Shown here: one piece after another, positions 1 to 6,214 of the stretch
Numbering within the stretch: position 1 is the first letter of the stretch
Layout of the letters: every line of letters starts with the position of its first letter
From: Marinagarivorans sp. UBA5868
GTDB lineage: Bacteria; Pseudomonadota; Gammaproteobacteria; Pseudomonadales; Cellvibrionaceae
Reading direction: 5' to 3'
Length of the DNA: 13,262 bases
NCBI GenBank assembly: GCA_002432095.1
Contig: DJFQ01000086.1
Span: 160-13,421, forward strand
Made by a program: the position numbers and the translations under genes
The notes under the pieces: generated by a model
Told to the model about the DNA's origin: nothing
Databases searched by the model: none
The model's input: only the letters and a program-made list of their open reading frames with translations

Positions 1-1289
1 TCTTCTACCAGGCGCAAGATCGAAAGCGCCAATGATTTTGTGCTGCGAATGGTGCCTTGGCCCGCACATCGGGGGCACACTTTCGATGTGGTTTCTTCCA
101 GCGATGGACGCAGGCGTTGACGAGACATTTCGAGCAAACCAAAGCGCGATATGCGACCGATCTGCACACGTGCGCGATCCATACTGAGAGCGTCTCTCAT
201 GCGGTTTTCAACTTCGCGCTGATTTTTAACGGGTTGCATGTCGATGAAATCGATCACCACCAGACCGCCGATGTCGCGCAGACGTACTTGACGTGCGATC
301 TCGTCCGCGGCCTCCAGGTTGGTGGCTAAGGCGGTTTCTTCAATGTCCGCACCTTTGGTGGCGCGAGAGGAGTTGATATCGATGCTTACTAATGCTTCGG
401 TTATATCGATGACGATGGAGCCGCCTGAGGGCAGCTTTACTTCGCGTTCGAATGCAGTTTCGATCTGACCTTCGATCTGAAAGCGATTGAAAAGGGGTAC
501 GGCTTCTTCATAGAACTTAACTTTGTTTTTGTTCTGTGGCATTACACGCTGCATGTAGTCCATACAGTCGTTATAGGCTTGTTTGTTATCGACAATTACC
601 TCGCCAATGTCCGGGCGCAGGTAGTCGCGGATTGCGCGAATGATGACATTGCCTTCCTGCCAAAGAAAATGCGGTGCCTTGACCTCATCCGCCTGCTTTT
701 TTACAGCTTCCCAAAGCTGTAAAAGACTGCTTAGATCCCATTGCAGATCTTCCGCGCTACGGCCGACTCCGGCGGTGCGGACGATTACACCCATACCGTT
801 GGGTACTTCCAGTTGGCTCATGGCATCTTTGAGTTCGCTGCGGTCGTCGCCATCAATGCGACGTGAAATACCGCCAGCGCGCGGGTTGTTAGGCATCAAT
901 ACCAAATAGCGCCCTGCGAGGCTTATAAATGTGGTCAGTGCAGCGCCTTTATTGCCGCGCTCTTCTTTTTCGACCTGCACCAGAACTTCCGTGCCTTCTT
1001 TGATAACGTCTTTAATTCGCACACGACCGCTGTCGGTATCACGATCTTGACGCAGGAAGTAATCGCGGGAAATTTCTTTAAGGGGAAGGAAACCGTGGCG
1101 CTCTGCGCCGTAATCGACAAAAGCCGCTTCCAGGCTCGCTTCGACGCGGGTGATCTTACCTTTATATATATTGGCTTTTTTCTGCTCTCTTTGACGATCC
1201 TCTATGTCGAGGTCGTAGAGCCATTGACCATCTACCAGCGCAACCCGAATCTCTTCTGGTTGCGTAGCGTTAATAAGCATTCTCTTCAT
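1..1289 (-). CDS. rne: Ribonuclease E, N-terminal catalytic half (partial)
   Basis: RNase E is the essential endonuclease that starts mRNA decay and matures rRNA and tRNA. It is the scaffold of the degradosome at the inner membrane. Reading leftward from ATG 1289, 429 residues are visible before the window edge. The start [10 protein letters not shown] is typical of RNase E rather than RNase G. An S1 RNA-binding domain lies around residues 38-120. The DNase I-like catalytic part carries Asp304 (in SIDINSSRA) and Asp347 (in VIDFIDM), the expected Mg2+ ligands. The zinc-link CPRC motif has Cys405 and Cys408, one residue offset from the E. coli numbering. The small domain and the disordered scaffold half lie outside the window. 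The Shine-Dalgarno is weak (GAG about 8 nt upstream). A long structured leader precedes the gene, which is divergent from rluC. Confidence 0.97.
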   Translation of the reverse strand, partial: MKRMLINATQPEEIRVALVDGQWLYDLDIEDRQREQKKANIYKGKITRVEASLEAAFVDYGAERHGFLPLKEISRDYFLRQDRDTDSGRVRIKDVIKEGTEVLVQVEKEERGNKGAALTTFISLAGRYLVLMPNNPRAGGISRRIDGDDRSELKDAMSQLEVPNGMGVIVRTAGVGRSAEDLQWDLSSLLQLWEAVKKQADEVKAPHFLWQEGNVIIRAIRDYLRPDIGEVIVDNKQAYNDCMDYMQRVMPQNKNKVKFYEEAVPLFNRFQIEGQIETAFEREVKLPSGGSIVIDITEALVSIDINSSRATKGADIEETALATNLEAADEIARQVRLRDIGGLVVIDFIDMQPVKNQREVENRMRDALSMDRARVQIGRISRFGLLEMSRQRLRPSLEETTSKVCPRCAGQGTIRSTKSLALSILRLVE

Positions 1290-1436
1290 TCGCGTATCTC
1301 AGTTAAGAGATCTGCGCTCAGTAGGAACACCCTTGGAGAGAATCAGTAACGAAATTGCCTTGAAGCTTGATAGTGGGACCGGATTTTACAGGTTTGGCTT
1401 GCCGTAAGCCTTTTATCGGGCGCGCAAAAACGCCAA

Positions 1437-1464
1437 CCGCTAACACCACGGGGGTGGTGTGCGG
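1437..1464 (-). promoter_or_regulatory. Bulged hairpin in rne leader, hp2-like candidate
   Basis: In the rne mRNA sense, CCGC plus ACACCAC pairs with GTGGTGT plus GCGG around a CCCC loop. That gives 11 base pairs with a 2-nt TA bulge on the 3' side. It is the strongest stem in the leader and lies about 150-175 nt upstream of the rne start codon. A bulged or internally looped stem at this sort of position matches the idea of E. coli hp2, the hairpin through which RNase E senses its own mRNA. Homology is inferred only. Confidence 0.5.
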
Positions 1465-1816
1465 AATCCTGGCTTGCCTGATGAACTGTTGATGGCTCAT
1501 GTAATGGCTTAGGGTCTGTTCTGTCGTCAGTCTTTTCAAACTATGGTCTTCAGTAGGCGGGAGATACATGTCGGCTCAGCAAGTGCGTTTACCGTGAGTA
1601 GCGTTTCATTGTGAATGCGGTCGCACCGGGCGAAAGGCTGCATTTACGGGACTGCGGATATGAGCTTGGTTTTGTATTTCGACGCTTTAGGCGGATTCTG
1701 ACCAATACAACCAAAACGAAGCTCAACAGCAGGATCTGCTACACAGATCTCCTTATTCTTCTTGATTTTTCTTTTGTCGGGTGCGCCCTCTAAAGCGCGA
1801 TCTCAATCTTAGTTTT

Positions 1817-1836
1817 GTCCGGCCGGATTGCCGGAC
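1817..1836. repeat. GC-rich 7-bp perfect hairpin in rne-rluC gap
   Basis: GTCCGGC and GCCGGAC form a perfect inverted repeat around a 6-nt loop (CGGATT on the plus strand). In the rne sense it is followed by AAAAC, not a T run, so it is not an intrinsic terminator for leftward transcription. On the plus strand the T run precedes the stem, so it is not a rightward terminator either. It is best read as one more stem of the rne leader or as a DNA-level dyad of unknown role. Confidence 0.5.
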
Positions 1837-1977
1837 GCCTTCTACGTTCTTTGCAAGGCCAGCACAACGGCCCCTTGGCGTGAATGCCGGGAAGCTCCCT
1901 TGGTGCTGCACCATGAATTGCCTATGAGCATTAAAGCTCGGCAGGGCAGTGGGGTTCCGGTAGATTCACAGAAACGG

Positions 1978-2006
1978 AATATAGCAGCTCACCATTACTG
2001 TTTCAA
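1978..2006 (-). promoter_or_regulatory. Predicted sigma70 promoter for rne
   Basis: On the minus strand, TTGAAA (2006-2001) is followed by exactly 17 nt and TATATT (1983-1978). Each hexamer matches the consensus at five of six bases. The -10 is preceded by TGC, an extended -10 signature. Transcription would begin near 1971 and run into rne. No better minus-strand promoter was seen closer to the gene, although a weaker one cannot be excluded. Confidence 0.6.
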
Positions 2007-2084
2007 TTTTGTGATGCATGTCTTTGACCGGTGGCGGGTTGCAGGGGGCGGAAACGATTTTTTCTCGGGGCGTATTGATTGAGC

Positions 2085-2093
2085 TGGTAAGAT
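2085..2093 (+). promoter_or_regulatory. Predicted extended -10 promoter for rluC
   Basis: TGG followed by TAAGAT forms an extended -10 element (TGnTAnnAT type). No good -35 lies upstream, which extended -10 promoters can tolerate. Transcription would start around 2100, giving a leader of about 20 nt to ATG 2119. The element overlaps the in-frame ATG at 2092, which argues that 2119 is the true rluC start. Confidence 0.4.
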
Positions 2094-2118
2094 GCCCGCT
2101 TTTCCGTTGGGGGCAGTA

Positions 2119-3066
2119 ATGTCATCGAAAGTCCAGTTGTTCACTGTCAGCGAAAATGAAGAGGGGCAGAGGCTGGATAATTACCTGGTGACCCGCATGA
2201 AAGGTGTACCAAAATCTGCGGTTTACCGGGTGATCCGCAAAGGCGAGGTGCGGGTAAATAAAGGTAGGGCGAAACCGGATCGCCGGCTGCAAAACGGTGA
2301 TGTTGTACGGGTGCCCCCTTTACGTATGGCCGATGCTCAGCCAGTTGCCGCCCCCGGCCAGTCACTTGTTCACCATCTGCAAAACGCCATTCTCTATGAT
2401 CAAGGCGGCCTTCTGGTTATCAATAAACCCGCGGGGTTGGCTGTCCATGGCGGCAGTGGAATTTCTCTCGGCTTGATTGAGGCCTTGCGGCAAATGCCGG
2501 GGCATCTGGGGTTCTTGGAGCTGATCCATCGCTTGGACAGGGAAACCTCGGGTTGTGTGATGGTTGCGCGCAAGCGCTCGGTGCTGCGATATTTTCAAGA
2601 GCGTCTGCGCGAGCGGGAGGGGGTGCAAAAGGCGTATCTAGCGTTGGTGCAGGGGAGTTGGCCTAAAAATGTGACGTCGGTTGATGTGCCACTTAAGCGC
2701 TTCCTGCAGAACAATGACGAGCGTATTGTCCGGGTGAGTGCCGATGGTAAGCCGTCTTTAACACGCTTTGATGTGCTTGAAAAATTTGCCACCGCCACAT
2801 TGATGCGCGCCCATCCGGTAACGGGGAGAACGCATCAAATCCGGGTGCACGCACTGCACAAAGGCTGTCCGCTGGTGGGCGATGAGAAGTATGGGGACAC
2901 GGCTCTCGATCAATCATTTCGCGAACTCGGAAGCAAGCGCCTGTTTTTGCACGCAGAGCAACTCAATTTGGTTCTTCCAGATGGCGACAGTCTCCAGGTT
3001 GTTGCGCCTTTACCTGACGATCTTGGAGAAGTACTACTAAAATTACGCCAATCCGCCAATTCCTAA
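2119..3066 (+). CDS. rluC: 23S rRNA pseudouridine synthase RluC
   Basis: RluC converts uridines 955, 2504 and 2580 (E. coli numbering) of 23S rRNA to pseudouridine. The 315-residue protein has an N-terminal S4 RNA-binding domain (about residues 17-75, with GVPKSAVYRVIRKGEVRVNK) followed by an RluA-type catalytic domain. The signature HRLDRETSG at 138-146 contains the catalytic Asp140, and GRTHQIRVH lies further on. Length and order match the family. I chose ATG 2119 over the in-frame ATG 2092 because MSSKVQLFTV aligns with the E. coli N-terminus and the earlier ATG sits inside the predicted -10 box. A G-rich stretch (GGGGGCAG) may serve as ribosome binding site. The gene adjoins rne divergently, as in E. 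coli, and probably heads an operon with the next two genes. Confidence 0.95.
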   Translation: MSSKVQLFTVSENEEGQRLDNYLVTRMKGVPKSAVYRVIRKGEVRVNKGRAKPDRRLQNGDVVRVPPLRMADAQPVAAPGQSLVHHLQNAILYDQGGLLVINKPAGLAVHGGSGISLGLIEALRQMPGHLGFLELIHRLDRETSGCVMVARKRSVLRYFQERLREREGVQKAYLALVQGSWPKNVTSVDVPLKRFLQNNDERIVRVSADGKPSLTRFDVLEKFATATLMRAHPVTGRTHQIRVHALHKGCPLVGDEKYGDTALDQSFRELGSKRLFLHAEQLNLVLPDGDSLQVVAPLPDDLGEVLLKLRQSANS

Positions 3067-3119
3067 CGTGTTCGGCGTGAGGAATGTTGGCGGCCGATTC
3101 AAGACGTTTTGATATTCAT

Positions 3120-3779
3120 ATGCTGTTTATATTTGATTGGGATGGCACGCTTTGCGATTCAACCGGCAAAATCGTGCGCTGTATGCAGCTCGCTTCACGC
3201 AGGGTGGGCTTGCGTGAACTCGATGAATTTGAAGTGTTAAATATTATCGGGCTCGGTTTGCCAGAAGCAGTAAATGCGCTTTTTCCTGGAATTCCTGTGG
3301 CACCGCAGCAGGCTCTAAGCAGAGCCTATTCAGACTACTTCCTGGCGGATGAGCATACACCGATGGGATTTTTCCACGGAGTTGAGGAGACGCTAAACCA
3401 TCTGCGCGATCAGGGTTATCAACTGGCGATTGCGACCGGAAAAAGCCGCCGAGGGCTGGATCGCGTGCTCGACAGTCTTAATATGCAGGGGTTTTTTCAT
3501 GCAAGCCGGTGTGCTGACGAGACTCGCTCGAAGCCGGATCCGGCGATGCTTCAGGAGCTTTTGACGGAATTCCGTCGGCAGTCGGATGATGCCGTTATGG
3601 TTGGGGATACCGAATACGACATGGAAATGGCGCGCCGAGCGGATATGCCAAGGGTCGCGGTGAGTTACGGTGCGCATACGATTGACCGATTGCGACCTTA
3701 CGAACCTTTGCTTTGTATTGATCATTTCCCTGAAATACGAACATTACTCGCCAATATCCCGCGGCGGGCTGAGGAATAG
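3120..3779 (+). CDS. HAD-superfamily phosphatase, phosphoglycolate phosphatase-like
   Basis: This is a soluble haloacid dehalogenase family hydrolase of 219 residues. Motif I is FDWDGTLCDS with the nucleophile Asp6 and acid/base Asp8. Motif II is the Thr in AIATGKSRRGLD. Motif III is the Lys in SKPDP. Motif IV is VGDTEYDMEMA with two acidic Mg2+ ligands. A helical cap domain lies between motifs I and II, so it belongs to subclass I. Close relatives are phosphoglycolate phosphatase and PpaX-like enzymes, but the substrate cannot be told from sequence. The start is uncertain: ATG 3120 gives the usual short lead-in to motif I but has no clear ribosome binding site. ATG 3084 is also in frame, with GAGG only 1 nt upstream. 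An equivalent gene sits between rluC and the S49 peptidase in Pseudomonas (from memory), suggesting a conserved operon. Confidence 0.88.
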   Translation: MLFIFDWDGTLCDSTGKIVRCMQLASRRVGLRELDEFEVLNIIGLGLPEAVNALFPGIPVAPQQALSRAYSDYFLADEHTPMGFFHGVEETLNHLRDQGYQLAIATGKSRRGLDRVLDSLNMQGFFHASRCADETRSKPDPAMLQELLTEFRRQSDDAVMVGDTEYDMEMARRADMPRVAVSYGAHTIDRLRPYEPLLCIDHFPEIRTLLANIPRRAEE

Positions 3780-3783
3780 TTTT

Positions 3784-4761
3784 ATGTGGAGTTCCAAGAA
3801 ATCCTCTATCGATCCCAATGATCCGAATCGCGACTGGCGTCTGCTGGAGGATCTGTTGCGCGATACATTCAACGAGCAAAAAAAATCGCGACGCTGGGGC
3901 GTAGTTTTTAAATCTCTCACCTTTGTTTATTTGTTTGTGTTGATGATCACGTTTTTTGTTGGCGCACGTGGGGGTGTGGCTGTCCCGCATACAAAACCGC
4001 ACGTGGCGGTGGTGCGGTTGGATGGGGTTATCGCAGCGGATGAGAGCGCAAGCGCGGGAAAGGTAGGCGAGGCATTGCGCAATGCATTTGAGAATGACAA
4101 TGCAAAAGCAGTCATTCTGGCTATTAATAGTCCAGGAGGCAGCCCCGTTCAGTCCGGTTATATCTACGACGAGATGCGCAGGTTGAAGTCTCTCCATCCA
4201 GACAAGTCCTTGTATGCGGTGATTGCCGATATAGGTGCGTCTGGAGGTTATTACGTGGCGTCCGCGGCAGACGAAATCTATGCGGATAAGGCGAGTCTTG
4301 TCGGTTCTATTGGCGTGACGGCTTCAGGGTTTGGTTTTGTAGAAGCGCTGGATAAGTTGGGTGTGGAGCGGCGGCATTTTACCGCGGGTGAGCACAAGGC
4401 CTTTTTGGACCCATTTTCACCGGTAAAGGAAGAGGAAAAACAGTTTTGGCAGCAGGTACTGTTACAGACCCATTTACAATTTATCGCGGCGGTGAAGACT
4501 GGTCGAGGCGACCGGCTGCAAATGACCGATGAGATTACCAGCGGCCTAATTTGGAATGGCGAGCAGGCATTGGGGCTGGGGCTTATCGATGGGCTTGGTG
4601 GGGTTCGCTATGTCGCCAGAGAAAGAGTGGGTGAAGAAGAGTTGCGAGACTACACCATAAAAGATTCGCCTTTGAAAATGTTGCTGCAGGATTTTGGTGT
4701 GTCCGTCGGCAAAGGTATAGCTTTGGCAATAAAGGATGACGGGATACCGGAGCTGCGTTAA
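3784..4761 (+). CDS. Membrane-anchored S49 peptidase (SppA/SohB family, short form)
   Basis: This 325-residue serine protease resembles signal peptide peptidase A and acts at the outer face of the inner membrane. The N-terminal cytoplasmic segment is charged. One transmembrane helix at about residues 43-62 (rich in F, V, L) is followed by a single S49 domain. The nucleophile is Ser153 in DIGASGGYYVAS and the general base is Lys205 in GEHKAFLDPF. Their 52-residue spacing equals that of Bacillus subtilis SppA (Ser147/Lys199, from memory). The oxyanion region NSPGGSP is at 115-121. E. coli SppA is about twice as long with two tandem domains, so this is the short form, which assembles as an oligomer in known members. 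ATG 3784 follows GAGGA with good spacing and lies 5 nt after the HAD stop, which supports co-transcription. An upstream in-frame ATG (3670) lies inside the HAD gene and is unlikely. Confidence 0.92.
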   Translation: MWSSKKSSIDPNDPNRDWRLLEDLLRDTFNEQKKSRRWGVVFKSLTFVYLFVLMITFFVGARGGVAVPHTKPHVAVVRLDGVIAADESASAGKVGEALRNAFENDNAKAVILAINSPGGSPVQSGYIYDEMRRLKSLHPDKSLYAVIADIGASGGYYVASAADEIYADKASLVGSIGVTASGFGFVEALDKLGVERRHFTAGEHKAFLDPFSPVKEEEKQFWQQVLLQTHLQFIAAVKTGRGDRLQMTDEITSGLIWNGEQALGLGLIDGLGGVRYVARERVGEEELRDYTIKDSPLKMLLQDFGVSVGKGIALAIKDDGIPELR

Positions 4762-4775
4762 TAAGTGGCGCGGAC

Positions 4776-5366
4776 CTACAGCGTCAGCACGTCGATCTGT
4801 TCCGCCCACAGCATTCGAGCCACGCTGATTAATGGCAGGCCGATGAGCGCAGATGGATCTGTGCTGCGGATGGATTCAAAAAGTGCAATTCCCAGTCCTT
4901 CGCACTTAAAACTCCCGGCGCAATCCAGTGGTTCTTCCTTCTTTATATATGCGCGTATTTGGTTTTCGGTGAGCTCCCGAAATTTGACCTCGGTGCTGAT
5001 CACCTCGACTTGTCGCTGGTGCAGCGAAATCACGGCGATTGCGGTATAAAAGCGCACTGTTTTTCCAGAGCAGGCCTGTAGTTGTCCAACTGCGCATTCA
5101 ACGTTGTGCGGTTTTCCTAAAATGGCACCTTCCAGGTCGGCTGTTTGATCGGAACCAATCACCACGCATTGCGGATTCGTAGCAAGAATGTGTTGGGCTT
5201 TAGCATGGGCCAAGCGCTCAGCTAGATCACCAGCAGATTCATTTGCGCTGGGAGCTTCGTCCATGTCTGGTGAGATACACTCAAACTTGAGGCCGAGCTG
5301 TGTAAGCAGCTTGCGCCGATAAGGTGAGCTAGAAGCGAGAATCAGGCGACGGTTCGTATGGTGCAT
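4776..5366 (-). CDS. maf: Maf-family nucleotide pyrophosphatase (YceF type)
   Basis: Maf proteins hydrolyse non-canonical or modified nucleoside triphosphates to monophosphates. The YceF subgroup prefers 7-methyl-GTP. The 196-residue product starts LILASSSPYRRKLL, the Maf loop with Ser, Arg17 and Arg18. It also has the acidic GSDQTADLEG (Asp73), GKP and the GSFKCEGLG segment (Lys154). It aligns over its whole length with E. coli YceF, including CAGSFK and the C-terminal LIGLPL. I chose ATG 5366 because the family N-terminus begins just before LILASSS. An in-frame ATG at 5429 would add 21 unrelated residues and lies in the promoter region of yceD. The gene is divergent from yceD and converges tail to tail with the S49 peptidase gene, with 14 bp between the stop codons. 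The assignment to 7-methyl-GTP is by family. Confidence 0.93.
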   Translation of the reverse strand: MHHTNRRLILASSSPYRRKLLTQLGLKFECISPDMDEAPSANESAGDLAERLAHAKAQHILATNPQCVVIGSDQTADLEGAILGKPHNVECAVGQLQACSGKTVRFYTAIAVISLHQRQVEVISTEVKFRELTENQIRAYIKKEEPLDCAGSFKCEGLGIALFESIRSTDPSALIGLPLISVARMLWAEQIDVLTL

Positions 5367-5406
5367 CTTTGAGTCCCAAAAAACGCGAGAATCTATCACC
5401 TTTTCT

Positions 5407-5429
5407 TTGACAGTGCCCAGGCAAGTCAA
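5407..5429. repeat. Imperfect inverted repeat overlapping the yceD promoter
   Basis: The left arm TTGACAGTGCC and the right arm GGCAAGTCAA pair at nine positions with one mismatch and one bulged base, around a CA centre. The left arm coincides with the -35 hexamer and the right arm ends directly before the -10. A protein bound here would block RNA polymerase, so an operator is possible. I recognise no known regulator site in it. Confidence 0.4.
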
Positions 5430-5435
5430 TATTAT
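5407..5435 (+). promoter_or_regulatory. Near-consensus sigma70 promoter for yceD-rpmF-plsX-fab
   Basis: A perfect -35 TTGACA (5407-5412) is followed by 17 nt and TATTAT (5430-5435, five of six). This is the best promoter in the window. The predicted start site is around 5441-5443, only 2-4 nt before the yceD ATG at 5445. The spacer contains an imperfect dyad (TTGAC, TGCC, GGCA, GTCAA) that could bind a regulator. Confidence 0.8.
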
Positions 5436-5444
5436 TGCGCGCCT

Positions 5445-5975
5445 ATGTCAGACGGTACCTCAAAAAACATCCTGCCACGCGTCATCGATCCCCGCAGGTT
5501 TTGCCAGCAGGGGGTTGTTTTGCGCGGTTCTGTCGTTGTTGATGAGTTGCCGCGGCTGACGGAAAACAATGTTGTAGTTGATTGGATGAGCGCCGATTTG
5601 GCCTTTGCACTGGACGAGCAGCGTGAACGGGTTGTCAAAGGGAGTTTGGCTGCTGATGTGCAAGTGCAATGTCAGCGGTGCCTCGAAGCTATGCCGTTGG
5701 TGCTCGATTGCAAAATCAGTCTGGCGGTGGTCTGGGATGAGGAATCCTCCCGCAAGCTTGCCGAGGCCTACGATCCATGGATCGTAACGACAGAAGACGC
5801 CGATCTGTATGCGATGCTTGAGGAAGAGGTACTGCTCAACCTTCCTTTTGTGGCTTACCACGATTTCCCTTGTGGTCCGGCACTGGTAGAGCAGGACATT
5901 GAGCAAGACAAACAGTCAGAAAAAACGAATCCCTTTCAGATGTTGCAGCAACTGAAAGACAAGATGAAACAATAG
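5445..5975 (+). CDS. yceD: YceD family protein (DUF177), 23S rRNA accumulation factor
   Basis: YceD proteins are small soluble proteins needed in bacteria and plastids for normal 23S rRNA levels. The gene almost always precedes rpmF. The 176-residue product aligns with E. coli YceD through the VQCQRCLEAM segment (Cys76 and Cys79), the AEAYDPW segment, the acidic LYAMLEEEVLLNLPFVAYHD stretch and the C-terminal NPFQMLQQLK. A further cysteine lies at 143 (FPCG). The cysteine pair resembles half of a metal site, but whether metal is bound is not shown. No Shine-Dalgarno precedes ATG 5445 and the predicted transcription start lies within a few bases of it, so the mRNA may be leaderless. No credible in-frame start lies just downstream. 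Confidence 0.92.
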   Translation: MSDGTSKNILPRVIDPRRFCQQGVVLRGSVVVDELPRLTENNVVVDWMSADLAFALDEQRERVVKGSLAADVQVQCQRCLEAMPLVLDCKISLAVVWDEESSRKLAEAYDPWIVTTEDADLYAMLEEEVLLNLPFVAYHDFPCGPALVEQDIEQDKQSEKTNPFQMLQQLKDKMKQ

Positions 5976-6018
5976 GGTCGGGATGTTTGACTCCCGATAA
6001 TTTCCAGGAGAAATTGCC

Positions 6019-6201
6019 ATGGCAGTTCAACAAGACCGTAAAACCCGTTCACGTCGCGGCATGCGTCGTTCTCACGATGCGCTGACACCGAAAACCTTGT
6101 CAGTGGATTCAACCAGTGGCGAAAAGCATTTGCGTCACCATGTCACCCCGGACGGTTTTTACCGCGGCCGTAAAGTGATTGAGAGCAAAGACGAAGAATA
6201 A
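6019..6201 (+). CDS. rpmF: 50S ribosomal protein bL32
   Basis: bL32 is a small basic protein of the large ribosomal subunit. The 60-residue product matches E. coli bL32 nearly throughout: MAVQQ start, [28 protein letters not shown] and [10 protein letters not shown], with a short acidic tail (ESKDEE) beyond the E. coli end. The zinc-binding cysteines found in some bacterial L32 proteins are absent, as in E. coli. AGGAG lies 9-10 nt upstream of ATG 6019. It follows yceD by 43 nt and precedes plsX, the arrangement known to couple ribosome and membrane lipid gene expression. Confidence 0.98.
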   Translation: MAVQQDRKTRSRRGMRRSHDALTPKTLSVDSTSGEKHLRHHVTPDGFYRGRKVIESKDEE

Positions 6202-6214
6202 GGCTAGTTGGCTA

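Larger units (their letters stand above)
1290..1971 (-). promoter_or_regulatory. Probable long structured rne 5' leader
   Basis: No convincing gene occupies this stretch. If the minus-strand promoter at 1978-2006 is used, the rne mRNA starts near 1971 and carries about 680 untranslated nucleotides. Stem-loops visible in it include TGGTG/CACCA (1901-1913), GTCCGGC/GCCGGAC (1817-1836), GATCTG/CAGATC (1733-1749), an 11-bp bulged stem (1437-1464) and GGCTT/AAGCC (1396-1410). In E. coli, RNase E controls its own mRNA by acting on hairpins in a 361-nt 5' UTR. A comparable role here is inferred from position and structure, not from sequence alignment. Short frames in this region look non-coding. Confidence 0.55.

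Noticed and set aside
1318..1569. Minus-strand open frame of 83 codons in the rne leader
   Set aside because: There is no recognisable domain or ribosome binding site, and it overlaps the strongest leader hairpin. Composition looks non-coding.
1611..2082. Two plus-strand open frames between rne and rluC (1611-1793 and 1828-2082)
   Set aside because: They lack ribosome binding sites and family resemblance, and they lie antisense to the predicted rne leader.
2092..2118. Upstream ATG as start of rluC
   Set aside because: It overlaps the predicted -10 element, and the added residues do not match the RluC N-terminus.
5367..5429. Promoter for maf on the minus strand (TTGACT at 5429-5424)
   Set aside because: No acceptable -10 lies at 16-18 nt; only A-rich sequence is present there.
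5366..5429. Longer maf reading frame starting at 5429
   Set aside because: The extra 21 residues are not found in Maf proteins, and they would place the start inside the yceD promoter.
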